This document shows positions 1 through 8,517 of a stretch of 64,000 nt of DNA, piece after piece. The translations under genes and the position numbers were made by a program. Below the pieces are notes generated by a model that did not search any database, was not told the DNA's origin, and saw only the letters and a list, made by a program, of their open reading frames with translations. Source of the stretch: Bacteroidia bacterium (GTDB lineage Bacteria; Bacteroidota; Bacteroidia; Bacteroidales; Marinilabiliaceae); the NCBI GenBank assembly GCA_030526155.1, contig JAUNDI010000001.1, positions 1-64,000 of the forward strand, in the 5' to 3' direction. Every line of letters begins with the position of its first letter. Position 1 is the stretch's first letter.

Positions 1-1752
1 AAGTCAGGTATATGGACAGATGATGATGTCGACCTCCATTTGGCATTATCTAGAGCATACCAATTAAAGTATGATTTTGATAATGCTATCAAGGAGATAG
101 AGTTAGTTCGTAAAAAGAGTAATTCAGAATATGCTGCTGAGCGTCTTAAGTTGGAATCTAATATTTGTCAGCATGCAATTACTTTGATGTCTAATCCAGT
201 TAGATTAGAGGTTGAGAATATGGGTAATTTGGTTAATTCTACCCAAAACGACTATCGCCCTGTTATCTCCGCTTCTGAAAAGGAGTTATATTTTACCTCC
301 CGCCGTCGTCGTGACGAGAGTAAGTCGCGCTTTAATGACGGTCAGTACGAGGAGGCTATCTATTGCATGAAAGCTAATGATAATGGCAAATGGGGTACTC
401 CTGTCAGAGTAAAGAACCTTTTTGATACTCGTGCTAAACATCAAGAGTCTGCTACATGTTTAGCTAATAATGATACAGAGTTGTATATATATAGGGATGG
501 TGATGTTTATGTCTCTAAGCGTGCTGACTCAAATTCAGATTGGGGATATGCAGAGAAACTTCCTGAGCCTATCAATGGTTATGGGCATATTAAGTATGCA
601 TGGGTAAGTGCAGATGGCCAGCAGTTATTTTTCTCGTCTGATTGCGAAGGCGGTTATGGCGGACTAGATCTTTATCACGCTTATCGTTTGCCAAATGGTA
701 ATTGGGGTACACCTCGTAATATGGGCCCTAGTATAAATACTGAATTTGATGAAGATGCTCCAGTATTACACCCAACTAAGAATATCCTTTATTTTAGTTC
801 GCAAGGTCATAATTCTATGGGTGGTTATGATATCTTTTATACAATTCAAAATGAAGATAGCACTTTCGAGGCCGTTCAGAATATTGGATACCCTATTAAT
901 ACCCCTGATGACGACATATTCTTTATGCCTTCAGCAACTAAGGACGTTGCATATTACGCCTCTATGTTATGGAATAAGGAGTCAGATGAGACATCTACGG
1001 GCTATGACCTCTATCGTGTGAAGTATGACGAGCCAGAGGTCAATAAGTTAGCGTTGTGTAAGGGTAGTATATTGTCTGATAATGTTAAGGATATACGTGT
1101 AACAGCTAAATTTGATGGTGAAGAGGTAGGTTTATATAGGCCTAATATTAATGGTAAGTATATAGTTATATTAGAAACAGACAAAGATTACGAAATAACC
1201 ATATCTAATGGAGCTAGAGATACTACTTTCATAGCTCATTTGAGTGAAGATAATAGTTTCTTCCATTCAGGTGGTCAGTTTGTAGAGTTTGCTTCTCTCG
1301 ATTGGCGTACGCCTCATCAGTATTTCTATGGCGGATATGAATATTCTACGCCTGGCGATATGATTCTCGACACTTATTATCAGTCTTTATATGGTGTAAA
1401 TGATGGTAATAAGCAAGAGGGTTCATCTATTGCTACAAATCTGCTTGTTCCAAATAAGCAAGAGCCTACCACATATCAAGTGGTAACAGATTCTGCTGGT
1501 TTTACTGTGCAGGTTTTTGCTCTTCGTACACCTCTTAAGCCTAGCCGTTTGAAAGGTCTTGATCCTAACCATATTCTTGAACACAAGTATCGTGATGGTT
1601 GGTACGTATACTCTTATCGTAGATATGATAAGTTTAGCGAGGCTAAATCGTCAAGAGATCATATTCGTAAAACAACTCCTTACAGGGATGCTTTTGTGCG
1701 CCGACTCTCTGCTTATAAGAAATTCTTATATAAGGAAGTGGATAAAAAATAA
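1..1752 (+). CDS. TPR/PD40-repeat envelope protein with SPOR-like C-terminus (5' end missing)
   Basis: The reading frame is open from base 1, so the gene begins outside the window; 583 residues are visible. The visible N-terminus is helical and TPR-like. It is followed by several PD40 (WD40-like propeller) repeats, recognisable from blocks such as LYFTSRRR, QLFFSSDCEGGYGGLDLY and LYFSSQGHNSMGGYDIFY. The last ~75 residues (from FTVQVFALRTP) resemble a SPOR-type fold. This layout is common among Bacteroidota periplasmic or outer-membrane-associated proteins, some of them tied to type IX secretion or peptidoglycan. The protein at 8991-11570 has the same TPR, PD40, SPOR order and is a probable distant paralogue. 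The next gene begins 6 nt downstream, so the two are probably cotranscribed. The exact role is not determined. Confidence 0.75.
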   Translation, partial: KSGIWTDDDVDLHLALSRAYQLKYDFDNAIKEIELVRKKSNSEYAAERLKLESNICQHAITLMSNPVRLEVENMGNLVNSTQNDYRPVISASEKELYFTSRRRRDESKSRFNDGQYEEAIYCMKANDNGKWGTPVRVKNLFDTRAKHQESATCLANNDTELYIYRDGDVYVSKRADSNSDWGYAEKLPEPINGYGHIKYAWVSADGQQLFFSSDCEGGYGGLDLYHAYRLPNGNWGTPRNMGPSINTEFDEDAPVLHPTKNILYFSSQGHNSMGGYDIFYTIQNEDSTFEAVQNIGYPINTPDDDIFFMPSATKDVAYYASMLWNKESDETSTGYDLYRVKYDEPEVNKLALCKGSILSDNVKDIRVTAKFDGEEVGLYRPNINGKYIVILETDKDYEITISNGARDTTFIAHLSEDNSFFHSGGQFVEFASLDWRTPHQYFYGGYEYSTPGDMILDTYYQSLYGVNDGNKQEGSSIATNLLVPNKQEPTTYQVVTDSAGFTVQVFALRTPLKPSRLKGLDPNHILEHKYRDGWYVYSYRRYDKFSEAKSSRDHIRKTTPYRDAFVRRLSAYKKFLYKEVDKK

Positions 1753-1758
1753 TAGGTC

Positions 1759-2280
1759 ATGACCGATGCCATAATTCGAGCTATGGAGCCGTCGGATGTC
1801 GACGTGCTATTCCAATGGGAGAATAATCCGTCTAATTGGATGGATGGTAGCGGTAATTGTAGACCTATGTCAAGGTCGGATATACAACGGTTCGTAGATA
1901 ATTCTACCTTGGATATATATCAAGAGCGTCAAATGAGGCTCGTGATAGCAGATGCTCAGTCGGGTTCTGCAGTCGGTTGTATAGATATCTTCGATTTCGA
2001 CCCCTTTTCTCTTCACGCCTATATTGGTATTCTAGTAGACGAAAAGCATAGGAATAAGGGGTATGCATATTATGCTGTAAAGTGGTTAATCAGATACTCT
2101 TTTGATGTCTTAGGTATAAAATCTCTTTGTGCTACGATGCTATCTACCAATACTCACTCCATAAGGCTGTTCGAAAAATGTGGCTTTGAGTATATCGGCA
2201 AAAGACGTCAATGGTACCGTATAGGAGATACAATGTATGATGAACTAATATACCAACTAGTAAATACTCCTACCATATAA
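1759..2280 (+). CDS. GNAT-family N-acetyltransferase (RimJ/RimL-like)
   Basis: A 173-residue single-domain protein. Acetyl-CoA-binding motif A is visible around IGILVDEKHRNKGYAYYAV (about residues 90-108; the R-N-K-G-Y turn is the pyrophosphate loop). It is followed by a motif B region with N-T-H-S-I-R-L-F-E-K-C-G-F, typical of GNAT enzymes that acetylate protein N-termini, ribosomal proteins or small amines. The substrate cannot be read from sequence. It starts 6 nt after the upstream gene and ends 7 nt before the next one, so it sits in a compact operon. ATG at 1759 is the first start after the preceding stop. Confidence 0.85.
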   Translation: MTDAIIRAMEPSDVDVLFQWENNPSNWMDGSGNCRPMSRSDIQRFVDNSTLDIYQERQMRLVIADAQSGSAVGCIDIFDFDPFSLHAYIGILVDEKHRNKGYAYYAVKWLIRYSFDVLGIKSLCATMLSTNTHSIRLFEKCGFEYIGKRRQWYRIGDTMYDELIYQLVNTPTI

Positions 2281-2287
2281 TCTTTTT

Positions 2288-2743
2288 ATGCTCCCACTAT
2301 TAAATCTACCAGAAGCCAACCTAAAACTAAAAGCCCCAACTACGCCTAAGGGCAAGCCTCAAGTGTGGGATGTATGTAGAAAACAATACGTGACACTTAC
2401 CCCAGAGGAGTATGTAAGGCAATCTTTCCTATCTTATCTATTAAATGTTCTAGGCTACCCACGCGAGCGTACAGCCGTTGAGGCTGCTTTAAATATCAAT
2501 GGCCAGTCTCATAGGGCGGATATTGTGATATATGATATCAATATGTCGCCTCTGCTAATAGTGGAGTGTAAGGCTCCTACCGTCCAGATATCTCAAAAAA
2601 CACTAGATCAAGCTTTGCGCTATAATACACAGTTGGGCGTAAAGTATATTGTGCTTACAAATGGCTTAAGGCATTACTGTATAGGGGTGGATAGCCAAAA
2701 ATACTCTATTTTATCTCATATACCCCCATATTTGAAGGGGTAA
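2288..2743 (+). CDS. Solo HsdR N-terminal-like (PD-(D/E)XK) domain protein
   Basis: A 151-residue protein that corresponds only to the N-terminal nuclease domain of type I restriction HsdR subunits. The motif is visible: an upstream glutamate region (RTAVEAALNI), then RADIVIYD, then LLIVECKAP, matching E...D-x(n)-E-x-K. No helicase part, HsdM or HsdS is nearby, so it is not a restriction system by context. Short stand-alone HsdR-N proteins are frequent in Bacteroidota chromosomes and of unknown role. It is closely packed behind the acetyltransferase gene (7 nt). Confidence 0.7.
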   Translation: MLPLLNLPEANLKLKAPTTPKGKPQVWDVCRKQYVTLTPEEYVRQSFLSYLLNVLGYPRERTAVEAALNINGQSHRADIVIYDINMSPLLIVECKAPTVQISQKTLDQALRYNTQLGVKYIVLTNGLRHYCIGVDSQKYSILSHIPPYLKG

Positions 2744-2789
2744 TATCGTTAAAAAGTAGTTAAAGTTGTACTATTAGGGTGCTTTTTGC

Positions 2790-2819
2790 TTGTAGTATCA
2801 AAAGTGTCCACTATCTTTG
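2790..2819 (+). promoter_or_regulatory. Bacteroidota-type promoter for glnN
   Basis: TTG (2790-2792), a 19-nt spacer and TATCTTTG (2812-2819) match the Bacteroidota sigma-ABfr consensus TTG-N19-21-TAnnTTTG. Transcription would begin near 2826, about 20 nt before the chosen glnN start at 2846, which makes an upstream in-frame start at 2786 impossible for this transcript. Confidence 0.75.
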
Positions 2820-2845
2820 TGTTGTCAATAATAATATTTGTGCGT

Positions 2846-5032
2846 ATGGCAACATTGCGTTTTAAGGCGTTGACCGACTTGATGTCTAAGAAGGTGCCTG
2901 ATATGAAATTCCCAGAAAAGAGGGTTTCTGAATTTTATGGTGAATTGGTGTTTAATGACGAGGCTATGAAGAGATATCTTCAGCCAAGTGTCTACAAGCA
3001 GGTAAAGGAGTGTATCTCTAAGGGCGAACTTATCGACCGCTCTATTGCTGATGGCGTAGCTGCTGGTATGAAGGCTTGGGCTCTCGATCATGGTGTAGTA
3101 CACTATACACACTGGTTCCAGCCTTTGACAGAGGGTACTGCTGAGAAGCATGATGGTTTTATCAATTATGGTCCTGATGGTAAGATTATTGAGGAGTTTT
3201 CTGGTAAGCACCTCGCACAGCAGGAGCCAGACGCCTCTTCTTTCCCTAATGGTGGTATCCGTCAGACTTTCGAGGCTCGTGGTTATACCGCTTGGGATGT
3301 TACATCGCCTGCCTTTATTGTCGGCTCTACTCTTTGTATCCCTACTATATTTATATCTTATACAGGTGATGCTCTAGATTACAAGACACCTCTCCTTAAG
3401 GCTCTCCATGCCGTAGATAAGGCTGCTGTAGATGTTTGCCAATATTTCGATAAGAATGTTACTAAGGTAATAGCTAACCTCGGTTGGGAGCAGGAGTATT
3501 TCCTCGTAGACCAAGGCTTATATATGGCTCGTCCTGATTTGATGCTTACTGGTCGTACCCTTATGGGTCACCTCTCAGCTAAGAATCAGCAGTTAGATGA
3601 TCACTACTTCGGCTCTATTCCTGAGCGTGTGGCTTATTTTATGCGCGACCTAGAGGTGCAGTGTCAGCGCCTTGGTATCCCTGTTAAGACTCGTCATAAT
3701 GAGGTAGCTCCAAATCAGTTCGAGCTAGCTCCTATATACGAGGAGTGTAACTTGGCCAACGACCATAATCAGCTTGTTATGGATACCATGAAGCGCCTTG
3801 CTAAGCATCACGGCTTCGAGGTCCTTCTCCATGAAAAGCCTTTTGCAGGTGTCAATGGTTCGGGTAAGCATAATAACTGGTCGCTATGTACAGATACTGG
3901 CGTCAACCTATTCGCTCCTGGTAAGAATCCTAAGGGCAATATGCTCTTCCTTACTTTCCTTACCAATGTGATGGCTGCCGTATATAAGGGTCAGGATCTC
4001 CTACGTTCGTATATCCTCAACTCTACAAATATGCACCGCCTAGGCGCTAATGAGGCTCCTCCTGCTATCATGTCGATCTTCCTCGGTACACAAATATCGT
4101 CTATGCTCGATAGTATCGTAGAGAAGGTATCCGACGCGAAGATGACCCCAGAGGAGAAGACTGAGCTAAAGCTTGGCGTTGGTCGCCTCCCTGAGATATT
4201 AATAGATAATACTGACCGTAACCGTACTTCGCCTTTTGCTTTCACGGGCGACCGCTTCGAGTTCCGCGCCGTAGGTTCTTCGGCCAACTGTGCCGCTGCT
4301 ATGACGGTTCTTAACTCTATGATGGCTGCCCAGCTAGTAGAGTTTAAGAAGAATGTAGATGCATTGATAGAGAGGGGCGTTAAGAAGGATGAGGCAATAT
4401 TCCAAGAGATAAGAAACCTCATTATAGAGTCTTCGCCTATTCATTTCGATGGTAATGGTTACTCTGATGAGTGGAAAGCAGAGGCGGCTAGACGTAATCT
4501 TACTAATATTACCTCTGTTCCAGAGTCTATTAGCAAGATGACAACTGAGCATGCTAAGGATGTCCTTGTAAAAACAGGTATCCTCACAGAGCGTGAGTTG
4601 GAGGCTCGTGCAGAGGTGGAGTATGAGAAGTTTACTAAGAAGATACAAATCGAGGGTCGCGTAATGAGCGATTTGGTAGTAAATCATATTATCCCTACTG
4701 CTATACAATACCAGAATATCCTTATTACTAATGTTAAGGGTATGAAGGATGTTATGGGTGATGAGGCTGATACTCTCACCTCGGCAGAAAAGGATCTTAT
4801 CCGCCAAATATCTAAGCACGTGAGCGAAATACGTACTAAATCAAACGCTCTCGAGGAGGCTCGCCGTGTAGCTAATAAGATATCTTGTGAGAAGACTAAG
4901 GCTGAGGCTTACGAGCAGACAGTCTGCCCACTTCTCGAGGAGATTCGTTACCATGTAGATAAACTAGAACTTATAGTGGATAACGAGATGTGGCCTCTAC
5001 CAAAATACAGAGAGCTACTTTTCGCTCGTTAA
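2846..5032 (+). CDS. glnN: Type III glutamine synthetase
   Basis: 728 residues, the size of the GSIII class (about 700-730), which makes glutamine from glutamate and ammonia with ATP in the cytoplasm. The N-terminal GSIII block (MATLRFKALTDLMSKK) starts at ATG 2846; the frame is open further upstream but that part overlaps the promoter. Conserved GSIII segments include the glutamate/ammonia site NEVAPNQFELAP and the VNGSGKHNNWSL block, and a long C-terminal helical region with EEIRYHVDKLE. The gene stands alone: promoter directly upstream, terminator directly downstream. GSIII is the usual main glutamine synthetase of anaerobic Bacteroidota. Confidence 0.97.
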   Translation: MATLRFKALTDLMSKKVPDMKFPEKRVSEFYGELVFNDEAMKRYLQPSVYKQVKECISKGELIDRSIADGVAAGMKAWALDHGVVHYTHWFQPLTEGTAEKHDGFINYGPDGKIIEEFSGKHLAQQEPDASSFPNGGIRQTFEARGYTAWDVTSPAFIVGSTLCIPTIFISYTGDALDYKTPLLKALHAVDKAAVDVCQYFDKNVTKVIANLGWEQEYFLVDQGLYMARPDLMLTGRTLMGHLSAKNQQLDDHYFGSIPERVAYFMRDLEVQCQRLGIPVKTRHNEVAPNQFELAPIYEECNLANDHNQLVMDTMKRLAKHHGFEVLLHEKPFAGVNGSGKHNNWSLCTDTGVNLFAPGKNPKGNMLFLTFLTNVMAAVYKGQDLLRSYILNSTNMHRLGANEAPPAIMSIFLGTQISSMLDSIVEKVSDAKMTPEEKTELKLGVGRLPEILIDNTDRNRTSPFAFTGDRFEFRAVGSSANCAAAMTVLNSMMAAQLVEFKKNVDALIERGVKKDEAIFQEIRNLIIESSPIHFDGNGYSDEWKAEAARRNLTNITSVPESISKMTTEHAKDVLVKTGILTERELEARAEVEYEKFTKKIQIEGRVMSDLVVNHIIPTAIQYQNILITNVKGMKDVMGDEADTLTSAEKDLIRQISKHVSEIRTKSNALEEARRVANKISCEKTKAEAYEQTVCPLLEEIRYHVDKLELIVDNEMWPLPKYRELLFAR

Positions 5033-5053
5033 GTATTCGAGAGTTTCTAATAT

Positions 5054-5094
5054 AAAAAACATCGTCTTACTTCAAGTGAGACGATGTTTTTTTA
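5054..5094 (+). terminator. Intrinsic terminator after glnN
   Basis: Arms AACATCGTCTTACTT (5058-5072) and AAGTGAGACGATGTT (5074-5088) pair over about 12 bp with one G-U, the inner bases forming the loop. A T run follows. The flanking A and T runs could also let it stop transcription from the opposite side. Confidence 0.9.
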
Positions 5095-5100
5095 TATTTG
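5093..5100 (+). promoter_or_regulatory. -7 box for the C10 peptidase gene
   Basis: TATATTTG matches TAnnTTTG and lies inside the T tract of the glnN terminator. No clear -33 TTG is found at the usual 19-21 nt distance, so the call rests on the -7 element and the 43-nt distance to ATG 5143. Confidence 0.5.
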
Positions 5101-5142
5101 CACGTAATATTACTGAATATCAATAATCTAATATCTATAGGC

Positions 5143-7119
5143 ATGAAGAATCTTTTGCTACTATTGATTTGTGTGCTATTGCCTTTAGCGGCGGCAGCAC
5201 GACAATTAAGTACAGATGAGGCTATCGCTAGAATAGGCGGGCTCAATAAGTCTACAGCTCAATTAAGAGTAGTAAGTACTATTTCTGATGGGGATGTAAA
5301 TCTTGTATATATGTTTCACTCGCTTGAGCAGGGGCTATTGGTGAGTGCTGATGATTGTGCTCCTGCTTTGTTGGGTGTGTTTGATATTGTTGAGGGTGTA
5401 GATAGCCTACCTTCTAATGTTCAGGCGTGGGTTAACCACTACGCATCTCTTATCTCTACAGCTATTGAGCAGGGTGTCTCTCTCAACTCAGTTAAGGCTG
5501 GCTCTGCCGCAGATGTCTCGCCTCTATTGTCCACAACATGGAATCAGTCGGCCCCATATAATAATGATTGTGTACAGTTCGACTCTACACCTTCCGTTAC
5601 AGGTTGTGTAGCTACAGCTATGGCTCAGATAATGAACTACCATAAGCACCCTCAAAGGGGTACTGGTTCGCATTCTTATTCCTATAAGATTAATACTTCG
5701 GGTGGTCAGTTGACTATTGCCCCTTCTGCTGATTTTGGTGCTACTACATATAATTGGGATAATATGTTGGATAGCTACTCTTCGTCTTATACCGCAGCTC
5801 AGGCTCAGGCTGTCTCTACTCTTATGTATCATTGTGGAGTAAGTGTAGATATGATATACAAGGGTGGTGAGTCGTCTGCTTCTTCGTCTGCCGTTGGTAA
5901 TGCTCTTATCTCTTATTTTGGATATGATAAGGGTATGACTATCAAGTCGCGCGATTTCTATTCAGATGATGAGTGGGTGGCTATTTTGTACTCTGAGTTG
6001 GCTGCCGATCGTCCCGTATACTACTCAGGCTCCACAGCTAGCAATTCGGGTCATGCCTTCGTATGTGATGGCTACAGAGCATCAGATGGCTTCTTCCACA
6101 TAAACTGGGGTTGGGGTGGCTATTGCGATGGCTATTTCACAGTTCTTGGTACTAATGCTCTCGATCCTAATGGTAGCGGTATTGGTGGAGGTAATGTAGG
6201 CGAAGGCTTTAATGTAGGGCAAACCGCTATCGTAGGTATTAGGCCTGATACTCACTCTTCAGAAATAGAGGTATGTATGGTATCCAATAGTGTCTATAGT
6301 ATTAATGCTACTTCTGTTGATAGAAAAACAAATGTCACTATTAGTGGTCAGTTCATGAATTATTCTATCACATCTGTCGATGTGGATCTTGGCGTTAAAT
6401 TCGTATCAGCTACTGATGATACTAAGGTGTTCTACCAGTCAATGATAAGTAGCTCGCTTACTCCATTTAGCTATTATCCTCAGTTGACTTTTACCGCTAG
6501 TAGTGTCCTTGAGAATGGTACATACTACGTTTACCCTATATTCCGCGCTACTGGTAGCTCAGAATGGCAAGATATGAGGCTTAACTCTTCTCAGACTAAC
6601 GTGACTCTCACAGTTACAGGCGAAGAGCCTCGCTTTACCCTTACTAAGCTAATGTCTTTCCCTAAGGGTAATATTACTACACAAAGTGATAAGACTATTT
6701 CATTTACTATTAAGGCTCTTCAAGATGTAACTAATGCGCAATTGGTAGCATTTATTTTCCCTGCTGTTGGTGGCTCTAGCATTACGTATATGTCTCAATA
6801 TGTTACCATGACAGCTGGTCAGGAGAAGGATGTAACTATGACTTTCTCATACACTCTTACTGTAGGTAATAGTTATGAGATTATTCTGTATGATTATTCT
6901 AAGGGCGTAACAATAGGTCCTGAGTCTAGTTTGCTCTTCTCTGTGGTAGACTCATACCCAACGGCTAGTCCTGTTATCACCATCTCTCCAGATGATATAG
7001 TAGATGTATATACCATTGGTGGCGTAAAGGTGAAGAGTGATGTACGTCGTGCAGATGCTCTCTCTAATCTCGTTAGAGGTGTGTATGTAGTTGGTGGTGT
7101 AAAGTGTATTGTGAAGTAA
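5143..7119 (+). CDS. Secreted C10-family (streptopain-like) cysteine peptidase
   Basis: 658 residues from ATG 5143, which gives a clean signal peptide (MKNLLLLLICVLLPLAAAA); the longer frame from 5098 would put extra residues in front of it. A Spi/propeptide-like region (~20-125) precedes the peptidase C10 domain: nucleophile Cys155 in TGCVATAMAQIMNYH and catalytic His304 in GHAFVCDGYR, followed by FHINWGWGGYCDGYF. Beta-rich regions follow. The last ~45 residues (VDVYTIGGVKV...LVRGVYVVGGVKCIVK) resemble a type IX secretion sorting tail, so export to the surface is likely. C10 enzymes include SpeB and the Bacteroides Bfp proteases; substrates here are unknown. Monocistronic by its flanking signals. 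Confidence 0.92.
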   Translation: MKNLLLLLICVLLPLAAAARQLSTDEAIARIGGLNKSTAQLRVVSTISDGDVNLVYMFHSLEQGLLVSADDCAPALLGVFDIVEGVDSLPSNVQAWVNHYASLISTAIEQGVSLNSVKAGSAADVSPLLSTTWNQSAPYNNDCVQFDSTPSVTGCVATAMAQIMNYHKHPQRGTGSHSYSYKINTSGGQLTIAPSADFGATTYNWDNMLDSYSSSYTAAQAQAVSTLMYHCGVSVDMIYKGGESSASSSAVGNALISYFGYDKGMTIKSRDFYSDDEWVAILYSELAADRPVYYSGSTASNSGHAFVCDGYRASDGFFHINWGWGGYCDGYFTVLGTNALDPNGSGIGGGNVGEGFNVGQTAIVGIRPDTHSSEIEVCMVSNSVYSINATSVDRKTNVTISGQFMNYSITSVDVDLGVKFVSATDDTKVFYQSMISSSLTPFSYYPQLTFTASSVLENGTYYVYPIFRATGSSEWQDMRLNSSQTNVTLTVTGEEPRFTLTKLMSFPKGNITTQSDKTISFTIKALQDVTNAQLVAFIFPAVGGSSITYMSQYVTMTAGQEKDVTMTFSYTLTVGNSYEIILYDYSKGVTIGPESSLLFSVVDSYPTASPVITISPDDIVDVYTIGGVKVKSDVRRADALSNLVRGVYVVGGVKCIVK

Positions 7120-7155
7120 ATATCTTGTAGCAAATCACTAATAATATCCCTATGG

Positions 7156-7193
7156 GGCGAGGCTCTTTTCGGAAGTGAGCCTCGCCTCTTTTT
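7156..7193 (+). terminator. Intrinsic terminator after the C10 peptidase
   Basis: Perfect 10-bp GC-rich arms GGCGAGGCTC (7156-7165) and GAGCCTCGCC (7177-7186), 11-nt loop, followed by a T-rich run. Confidence 0.93.
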
Positions 7194-7270
7194 GTTTGTC
7201 CAGTAGTTATTTTTGAAGATGCCTCGAATGATAATAAAATATTCCTTTTGACTTATTAATACTAATTCCC

Positions 7271-7347
7271 CGCTAACCTCGCTCTACCCTCGCACTACAC
7301 AGACAATAAAAAAAGAGCACCAAGGGAGCACCCAAGGAGCACCCAAA
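7271..7347 (+). repeat. 11-nt-period intergenic array A (upstream of pyrB)
   Basis: Seven consecutive 11-nt steps: CGCTAACCTCG (7271), CTCTACCCTCG (7282), CACTACACAGA (7293), an A-rich spacer unit (7304), GAGCACCAAGG (7315), GAGCACCCAAG (7326), GAGCACCCAAA (7337). Two unit types sit in one unbroken register. Related arrays lie at 43840, 49591 and 55215. Confidence 0.85.
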
Positions 7348-7368
7348 GAATATATTATTACTTCTGAT

Positions 7369-7376
7369 TATATTTG
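7369..7376 (+). promoter_or_regulatory. Distal pyrB -7 box
   Basis: TATATTTG matches TAnnTTTG. It would give a leader of roughly 200 nt before pyrB. No strong -33 TTG is seen, so support is partial. Confidence 0.4.
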
Positions 7377-7435
7377 TATGGTTGCGAGATATTGGGGTGT
7401 TATTATATCTATATTATAGAAAACTTAAAATGTCG

Positions 7436-7450
7436 CATTTTGTCACATAT
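7436..7450 (+). promoter_or_regulatory. CATTTTGTCACATAT motif upstream of pyrB
   Basis: Nearly identical to CATTTCGTCACATAT at 44045-44059 upstream of the TonB receptor, and related to CATTTGTC at 55302 upstream of the GH3 gene. In all three places it follows an 11-nt-period array. Function unknown. Confidence 0.5.
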
Positions 7451-7542
7451 ACTAATATTTATTATGGCAAAATGGCTGAGTTTTTGGCGGCGTTTGTCCA
7501 CAAAAACGAATTCCACTCTGTATCTCGTTACGGCAAAATTAT

Positions 7543-7550
7543 TATCTTTG
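7543..7550 (+). promoter_or_regulatory. Proximal pyrB -7 box
   Basis: TATCTTTG matches TAnnTTTG and lies 30 nt before ATG 7581, the usual promoter distance seen elsewhere in this window. The -33 region is weak. Confidence 0.6.
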
Positions 7551-7580
7551 TGTTTCGGTAATGCTTCAACAAATAATCCA

Positions 7581-8492
7581 ATGATTAAAAACAAAAGTCT
7601 CGTATCCATCACGGATTTCACTAAGGACGAGATTCTTCGCATTCTCGAGTTGGCAGCGGATTTCGAAAAGAATCCACATCAGCCTCTTCTTCAAGGTCAC
7701 ATCATCGCAAGCCTTTTCTTCGAACCATCTACACGTACTCGCCTCAGCTTCGAGACGGCTATGAATCGTTTGGGCGCTCGTGTTATAGGCTTCTCGGATG
7801 TCAATGCTACATCTACAACAAAGGGTGAGACACTAAAGGATACTATCAAGATGGTATCTAATTATGCCGACCTCATTGTTATGCGCCACCCTCTCGAGGG
7901 CGCTGCGCGTTACGCTAGTGAGCAGTCGCGCGTACCTGTGGTAAATGCTGGCGATGGTGCAAACCAACACCCATCACAGACTTTGCTCGATATGTACTCT
8001 ATGATGAAGACTCAGGGGCACCTCGACCACCTCAAAATCGCTATGGTAGGCGATATGAAATATGGTCGTACTGTTCACTCCCTCATCCAGGCAATGGCAG
8101 ATTTCGAGCCTACATTCTATTTCGTATCTCCAGACGAACTAAAGATGCCAGACGAGTACAAGGAGTTCCTCAATCAGCGTGGCATCAAATACGAGGAGCA
8201 TAAGGATATGAATGATGTCCTCAACGAGGCAGATATCCTTTATATGACCCGCGTACAGAAGGAGCGTTTCGCAGACCTTATGGAGTATGAGCGCGTAAAG
8301 AATACATACGTACTACATAATGATATGCTTGCTAATACTAAGGATAACCTCAAGATTCTACATCCACTACCTCGCGTAAACGAGATATCGGAGGATGTAG
8401 ATGCTAATCCTAAAGCATATTATTTCCAACAGGCCGAAAATGGTATGTACACCCGTATGGCTATCATAGCCGCTATAATGGGCGTTAAGTAA
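7581..8492 (+). CDS. pyrB: Aspartate carbamoyltransferase catalytic subunit
   Basis: 303 residues from ATG 7581 ([18 protein letters not shown]), the typical PyrB length and start. The enzyme joins carbamoyl phosphate and aspartate, the first committed step of pyrimidine synthesis, in the cytoplasm. The carbamoyl-phosphate loop [16 protein letters not shown], the [12 protein letters not shown] block, [14 protein letters not shown] and the C-terminal [10 protein letters not shown] are all intact. The regulatory chain gene pyrI follows after 25 nt, so both subunits are coexpressed. A long leader with two possible promoters lies upstream. Confidence 0.97.
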   Translation: MIKNKSLVSITDFTKDEILRILELAADFEKNPHQPLLQGHIIASLFFEPSTRTRLSFETAMNRLGARVIGFSDVNATSTTKGETLKDTIKMVSNYADLIVMRHPLEGAARYASEQSRVPVVNAGDGANQHPSQTLLDMYSMMKTQGHLDHLKIAMVGDMKYGRTVHSLIQAMADFEPTFYFVSPDELKMPDEYKEFLNQRGIKYEEHKDMNDVLNEADILYMTRVQKERFADLMEYERVKNTYVLHNDMLANTKDNLKILHPLPRVNEISEDVDANPKAYYFQQAENGMYTRMAIIAAIMGVK

Positions 8493-8517
8493 TAACTCTC
8501 AATACGAAATCATTATC

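Larger units (their letters stand above)
7120..7580. other. 461-nt gap between C10 peptidase and pyrB
   Basis: Contains the peptidase terminator, an 11-nt-period array (7271-7347), two TAnnTTTG boxes (7369-7376 and 7543-7550) and a CATTTTGTCACATAT block (7436-7450). No convincing coding frame; the pyrB frame is open upstream of 7581 but its residues do not match the family. Confidence 0.7.

Noticed and set aside
2721..2742. TACCCC...GGGGTA hairpin as terminator before glnN
   Set aside because: Short stem overlapping the stop codon and no T run.
5098..5142. Upstream start of the C10 peptidase
   Set aside because: It would overlap the terminator T run and -7 box and place 15 residues before a clean signal peptide.
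7271..7347. CRISPR array
   Set aside because: Units are 11 nt and contiguous, without 20-40 nt unique spacers, and no cas genes are present.
7374..7580. N-terminal extension of PyrB
   Set aside because: The frame is open but the residues are unlike the family, it contains two promoter boxes, and [10 protein letters not shown] at 7581 matches the normal start.
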